From Cellulomonas sp. (GTDB taxonomy: Bacteria > Actinomycetota > Actinomycetes > Actinomycetales > Cellulomonadaceae), in contig NZ_JAGIBD010000013.1 of NCBI RefSeq assembly GCF_017744555.1, positions 85,430 to 149,429 on the forward strand: a DNA stretch of 64,000 nucleotides, given 5' to 3'. This document shows positions 60,992 through 64,000 of this stretch, one piece after another. The stretch's first letter is position 1. Every line of letters starts with the position of its first letter. A program made the translations under genes and the position numbers. The notes beneath the pieces were generated by a model, which did no database searches, was not told the DNA's origin, and was given only the letters and a program-made list of their open reading frames with translations.

Positions 60992-61011
60992 GGTTCGAAT
61001 CGATTCGTACC
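60992..61011 (+). promoter_or_regulatory. Second palindrome, LacI-type operator candidate
   Basis: GGTTCGAATCGATTCGTACC matches its own complement at 18 of 20 positions, with a perfect 12-bp core (60996-61007). The central CG and size fit LacI/GalR-family operators, common in front of actinobacterial glycosidase genes. It lies about 30 nt into the transcript. Confidence 0.6.
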
Positions 61012-61055
61012 CGATCAGAGCCCCGACGTCACCGCCGCCGTGAGAGGACCCGCAC

Positions 61056-63296
61056 GTGCCCCTGCCCTACCTCGACCCGACGTTGCCCGTCGCCGAGCGC
61101 GTGACCGACCTCCTCGGGCGCATGACGCTCGCCGAGAAGGTCGGGCAGATGCTGCAGCTCGACGCGCGCGAGGGCGTCAAGCACCTCATCGAGGACGTCC
61201 ACGTCGGATCGATCCTGCACGCCTCCCCGCAGCGCGTCCTCGAGGCGCACGACGTCACGGAGCACACGCGCCTGCGCATCCCGCTGCTCGTCGCCGAGGA
61301 CTGCATCCACGGGCACTCCTTCTGGGAGGGCGCGACGATCTTCCCGACCCAGCTCGGCATGGCCGCGAGCTGGGACGCCGACCTCGCCGAGCAGGTCGCC
61401 CGCGTGACCGCCGTCGAGGTCGCCGCGACCGGCATCCACTGGACCTTCTCGCCCGTCCTGTGCATCACCCGCGACCTGCGCTGGGGCCGCGTCGACGAGA
61501 CGTTCGGCGAGGACCCGTTCCTCATCGGCGAGCTCGCGTCCGCGATGGTCCGCGGCTACCAGGGCGAGGGGCTCGACGACCACACGGCGATCCTCGCGAC
61601 CGCCAAGCACTTCGCGGGGTACTCGGAGACGCAGGGCGGCCGGGACGCGAGCGAGGCCGACATCAGCCACCGCAAGCTGCGGTCGTGGTTCCTGCCGCCG
61701 TTCGAGCGCGTCGCCCGCGAGGGTTGCCGCACGTTCATGCTCGGCTACCAGTCGACCGACGGCGTGCCGATCACGATCAACGAATGGCTCCTCACCGACG
61801 TGCTGCGGGGCGAGTGGGGCTACACCGGCACGCTCGTCACCGACTGGGACAACGTCGGCCGCATGGTGTGGGAGCAGCACATCCAGCCCGACCACGCGCA
61901 CGCCGCCGCAGCTGCCGTCCGCGCCGGGAACGACATGGTCATGACGACGCCGCAGTTCTTCGACGGCGCCCAGGACGCCGTCGCGCAGGGCCTGCTCGAC
62001 GAGGCCGCGCTCGACGCCGCCGTCGCGCGCGTCCTCACGCTCAAGTTCGAGCTCGGGCTGTTCGAGGACCCCCGCCGCCCGGATGCCGCCCGCCAGGCCG
62101 ACGTCATCGCGGCCGACGGGCACACCGCTCTCAACCTCGAGGTCGCCCGCCGGTCGCTCGTCCTGCTCACGAACGACGGCACCCTCCCGCTCGACACCGA
62201 CCGTCCGCGCACGCTGGCCGTGGTCGGTCCGAACGCGGACGACCCCGACACGATCCTCGGCGACTGGGCCGGCCGGTCCGGCCAGGCCGACTGGCTCCCC
62301 GACGGGCACCCGCGCCACATGATCAGCACGGTGCTCGACGGGTTCCGCGCGCAGGTCCCCGACGGGTGGACCGTGACGCACGCCCGCGGCGCCGACATCC
62401 TCACGCTCGCGCCCGACCCCGAGGGCGAGTTCTTCCCCGACGGGCAGCCGCGACCGCAGGTCGTCGTCCCGTCGCCGCCGGACGAGTCGCTCATCGCCGA
62501 GGCGGTCGCCGCCGCGCAGGCGGCCGACCACGTCGTCGCCGTCGTCGGCGACCGCATCGAGCTCGTCGGCGAGGGACGGTCCACCGCGACGCTCGAGCTC
62601 GTCGGCGGGCAGGTCGCGCTGCTCGACGCGCTCGCCGCGACAGGGACGCCGATGACCGTCGTGGTCGTGGCGTCCAAGCCGCTCGTGCTCCCGCCGTCCG
62701 CCCTCGGTGCTGCCGCGATCGTCTGGGCCGCGAACCCCGGCATGCGCGGCGGTCAGGCGGTCGCCGAGCTCGTCCTCGGGCAGATCGAGCCGTCGGGCCG
62801 CCTGCCGATCTCGTTCGCCGCGCACGCCGGCCAGCAGCCGACGTACTACAACCAGATCCCGGGGCAGCACGGCGACCGGTACGCCGACCTGACGCAGCGC
62901 GTGCCGTTCGCGTTCGGCGAGGGGTTGAGCTACACGACGGTCGAGTATGCGGACCTGCAGGTGCACACGCCCGTCGTGGGCGTGGACGGCACCGTCCGCG
63001 CCCAGGTCACGCTGCGGAACACCGGCACCCGTCCCGCGCGCGAGACCGTGCAGGTGTACCTGCACGACCTCGTGACGTCGGCGACGTGGGCCGCCAAGGA
63101 GCTCAAGGGCTACCGGCAGGTCGACGTGGCACCCGGCGAGACCCTGACCGTCGACCTCGAGCTGGCCGTGGCCGACTGCACCATCGTCGACGCCCGCGGA
63201 CGCCGGGTCGTCGAGCCCGGGGCGTTCGCGCTGCTCGTCGGGCCGTCGTCGCGCGACGAGGTGCTGCTCCGGGGCGACTTCACCGTCGGGGGCTGA
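61056..63296 (+). CDS. Glycoside hydrolase family 3 beta-glucosidase-like enzyme
   Basis: This 746-residue enzyme has the GH3 N-terminal barrel (MTLAEKVGQMLQLDAREG, WGRVDETFGEDPFLIGELA, ATAKHFAGYSETQGGRDASE with the KHF motif), the nucleophile Asp263 in LVTDWDNVGRM, the GH3 C-terminal domain (LVLLTNDGTLPLD, VVGPNADDP, VVGDRIELVGEGRST) and a C-terminal fibronectin-III-like domain (VTLRNTGTRPARETVQVYL). There is no signal peptide, so it is intracellular and probably cleaves imported oligosaccharides. GTG at 61056 with AGAGGA 7 nt upstream. Two palindromic operators precede it; the regulator gene is not in the window. Confidence 0.93.
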   Translation: MPLPYLDPTLPVAERVTDLLGRMTLAEKVGQMLQLDAREGVKHLIEDVHVGSILHASPQRVLEAHDVTEHTRLRIPLLVAEDCIHGHSFWEGATIFPTQLGMAASWDADLAEQVARVTAVEVAATGIHWTFSPVLCITRDLRWGRVDETFGEDPFLIGELASAMVRGYQGEGLDDHTAILATAKHFAGYSETQGGRDASEADISHRKLRSWFLPPFERVAREGCRTFMLGYQSTDGVPITINEWLLTDVLRGEWGYTGTLVTDWDNVGRMVWEQHIQPDHAHAAAAAVRAGNDMVMTTPQFFDGAQDAVAQGLLDEAALDAAVARVLTLKFELGLFEDPRRPDAARQADVIAADGHTALNLEVARRSLVLLTNDGTLPLDTDRPRTLAVVGPNADDPDTILGDWAGRSGQADWLPDGHPRHMISTVLDGFRAQVPDGWTVTHARGADILTLAPDPEGEFFPDGQPRPQVVVPSPPDESLIAEAVAAAQAADHVVAVVGDRIELVGEGRSTATLELVGGQVALLDALAATGTPMTVVVVASKPLVLPPSALGAAAIVWAANPGMRGGQAVAELVLGQIEPSGRLPISFAAHAGQQPTYYNQIPGQHGDRYADLTQRVPFAFGEGLSYTTVEYADLQVHTPVVGVDGTVRAQVTLRNTGTRPARETVQVYLHDLVTSATWAAKELKGYRQVDVAPGETLTVDLELAVADCTIVDARGRRVVEPGAFALLVGPSSRDEVLLRGDFTVGG

Positions 63297-63465
63297 CGCT
63301 CCCGCGGACGACGACGGCCGGCTCCGGCCGCCCGCACCAGGTCACCGGTGCCGGCGGCAGGGGTCGGCCGTCGTCGTCTCCCGGGTGCCGTCGGACGGCG
63401 ACCGCGTGCAGCCCGTCGTCCGGCGGAGCGCGCGACGAGCGGTCAGGAGGCACGCTGGAACGCCG

Positions 63466-63497
63466 ACGGGCCGGCCACCCGAAGGTGACCGGCCCGT
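63466..63497. terminator. Bidirectional terminator between the GH3 gene and the exported-protein gene
   Basis: ACGGGCCGG and CCGGCCCGT arms (63466-63474 and 63489-63497) with an inner CACC/GGTG step form a long GC hairpin between convergent genes. Confidence 0.8.
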
Positions 63498-63531
63498 CGT
63501 GACGTTCCCCGGGCGGTGCGCCCGGGTGCGA

Positions 63532-63948
63532 TCAGTTGCCCGTGAGCTTCTCGCGCAGAGCGGCGAGCGCCTCGTCGGACGCGAGGGTGCCGGTGGCCTC
63601 CTCGGTCGAGGACGAGTAGCTCGACGGCACGGCCGCGTTGCTGCCGCCGCCGACCTCGGCACCGCTCGCAGCCTCCGCGTCCGCCTTCGCGGCGTCGGCG
63701 ACCTGCTTGCGGTGGGCCTCCCAGCGCTCGTGGGCCTGCGCGTACTGCGCCTCCCACACCTCGCGCTGAGCCTCGAAGCCCTCCAGCCACTCGTTCGTGG
63801 TGGGGTCGAAGCCCTCGGGGTACTTGTAGTTGCCGGCCTCGTCGTACTCCGCCGCCGCCCATGCCGCGCGCGGCAGCCCCGCCGCCGCGGCCAGCCCGCC
63901 GATCGAAAAGGCCAATGCCGACCGCCGGCTGACCGCGAAACCGCTCAT
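63532..63948 (-). CDS. Small exported protein with twin-arginine-like signal
   Basis: This 138-residue protein begins SGFAVSRRSALAFSIGGLAAAAGLPRAAWAAAEYD, a signal peptide with an SRRSALAF twin-arginine-like motif and an AWA-A cleavage site. The mature part contains YKYPEGFDPTTNEWLEGFEAQREVWEAQYAQAHERWEAH, rich in Trp, Glu and His, then a Ser/Thr-rich low-complexity segment and a short amphipathic tail. I do not recognise the family. GGGGAG lies 7 nt before the ATG at 63948, and TAGGAT (63981-63976) is a -10 candidate. Confidence 0.8.
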   Translation of the reverse strand: MSGFAVSRRSALAFSIGGLAAAAGLPRAAWAAAEYDEAGNYKYPEGFDPTTNEWLEGFEAQREVWEAQYAQAHERWEAHRKQVADAAKADAEAASGAEVGGGSNAAVPSSYSSSTEEATGTLASDEALAALREKLTGN

Positions 63949-64000
63949 GCTGTGACTCCCCGCTGTGACAAAAGCATCCTAATCGGGCCGGGGGCAGGGG

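Noticed and set aside
60988..61012. GGTTCGAATCG near 60992 as a tRNA T-arm
   Set aside because: No acceptor, anticodon or D-arm fits; the sequence is better explained as a palindromic operator.
60965..63502. Frame starting at ATG 60965 over the GH3 gene
   Set aside because: The translation shifts out of the GH3 frame and lacks domains; the ATG only coincides with the predicted transcription start. The GTG at 61056 gives the complete enzyme.

Overview
The window is a GC-rich (roughly 70-75%) actinobacterial chromosome segment. WhiA, RbpA, OpcA, a ParA-ScpA-ScpB-RluB-TyrA-Cmk-Der block and a heme O synthase/pentose-phosphate block are all typical of Actinobacteria. Gene order, a cytosolic GH3 beta-glucosidase and the absence of mycolic-acid genes suggest a Cellulomonas-like member of the Micrococcales; the genus is inference. 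REGION 1 (1-19 kb) looks accessory and is themed on hypoxia, redox and stress. It holds the end of a P1B metal ATPase fused to a hemerythrin domain, an SDR, an OmpR-type two-component pair, a sulfur-relay operon (DUF1876, an SQR-like flavoprotein, DsrC/TusE, DsrE2) running into a DosR/DosS-like pair, four double-domain universal stress proteins, a CtpF/Na,K-type P-ATPase and a beta-CASP metallo-hydrolase. Six 14-bp GGGAC-N4-GNCCC palindromes lie in front of these units, and the local DosR-like regulator keeps the Mycobacterium DosR recognition helix. I read this as a compact dormancy-type regulon. A tRNA-Pro gene and a diverged copy of its 3' end 205 bp away mark the right edge of this region. 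REGION 2 (19-30 kb) is a tightly overlapping housekeeping run on the minus strand: ctaB, xerD, parA, scpA, scpB, rluB, tyrA, cmk, plsC, a methyltransferase, der, tRNA-Pro. REGION 3 (30-47 kb) is central carbon metabolism. tkt-tal-zwf-opcA-pgl runs on the plus strand, with pgl apparently fused to an O-methyltransferase. Facing it on the minus strand are rbpA, secG, tpiA-pgk, gap, then whiA-yvcK-rapZ-uvrC with 4-nt overlaps inside yvcK-rapZ-uvrC. REGION 4 (47-64 kb) is a mixed block: OsmC, two GNATs, uvrA with a LexA-type box, an MBL hydrolase, an acyl-CoA dehydrogenase-like protein, YciI, two tandem terC genes behind a candidate yybP-ykoY (Mn2+) riboswitch, uvrB, pcp, coaE, a VOC protein, a GH3 beta-glucosidase with two palindromic operators, and a small exported protein. 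Many starts have a TANNNT hexamer 6-7 nt upstream and no Shine-Dalgarno sequence, which suggests leaderless mRNAs.
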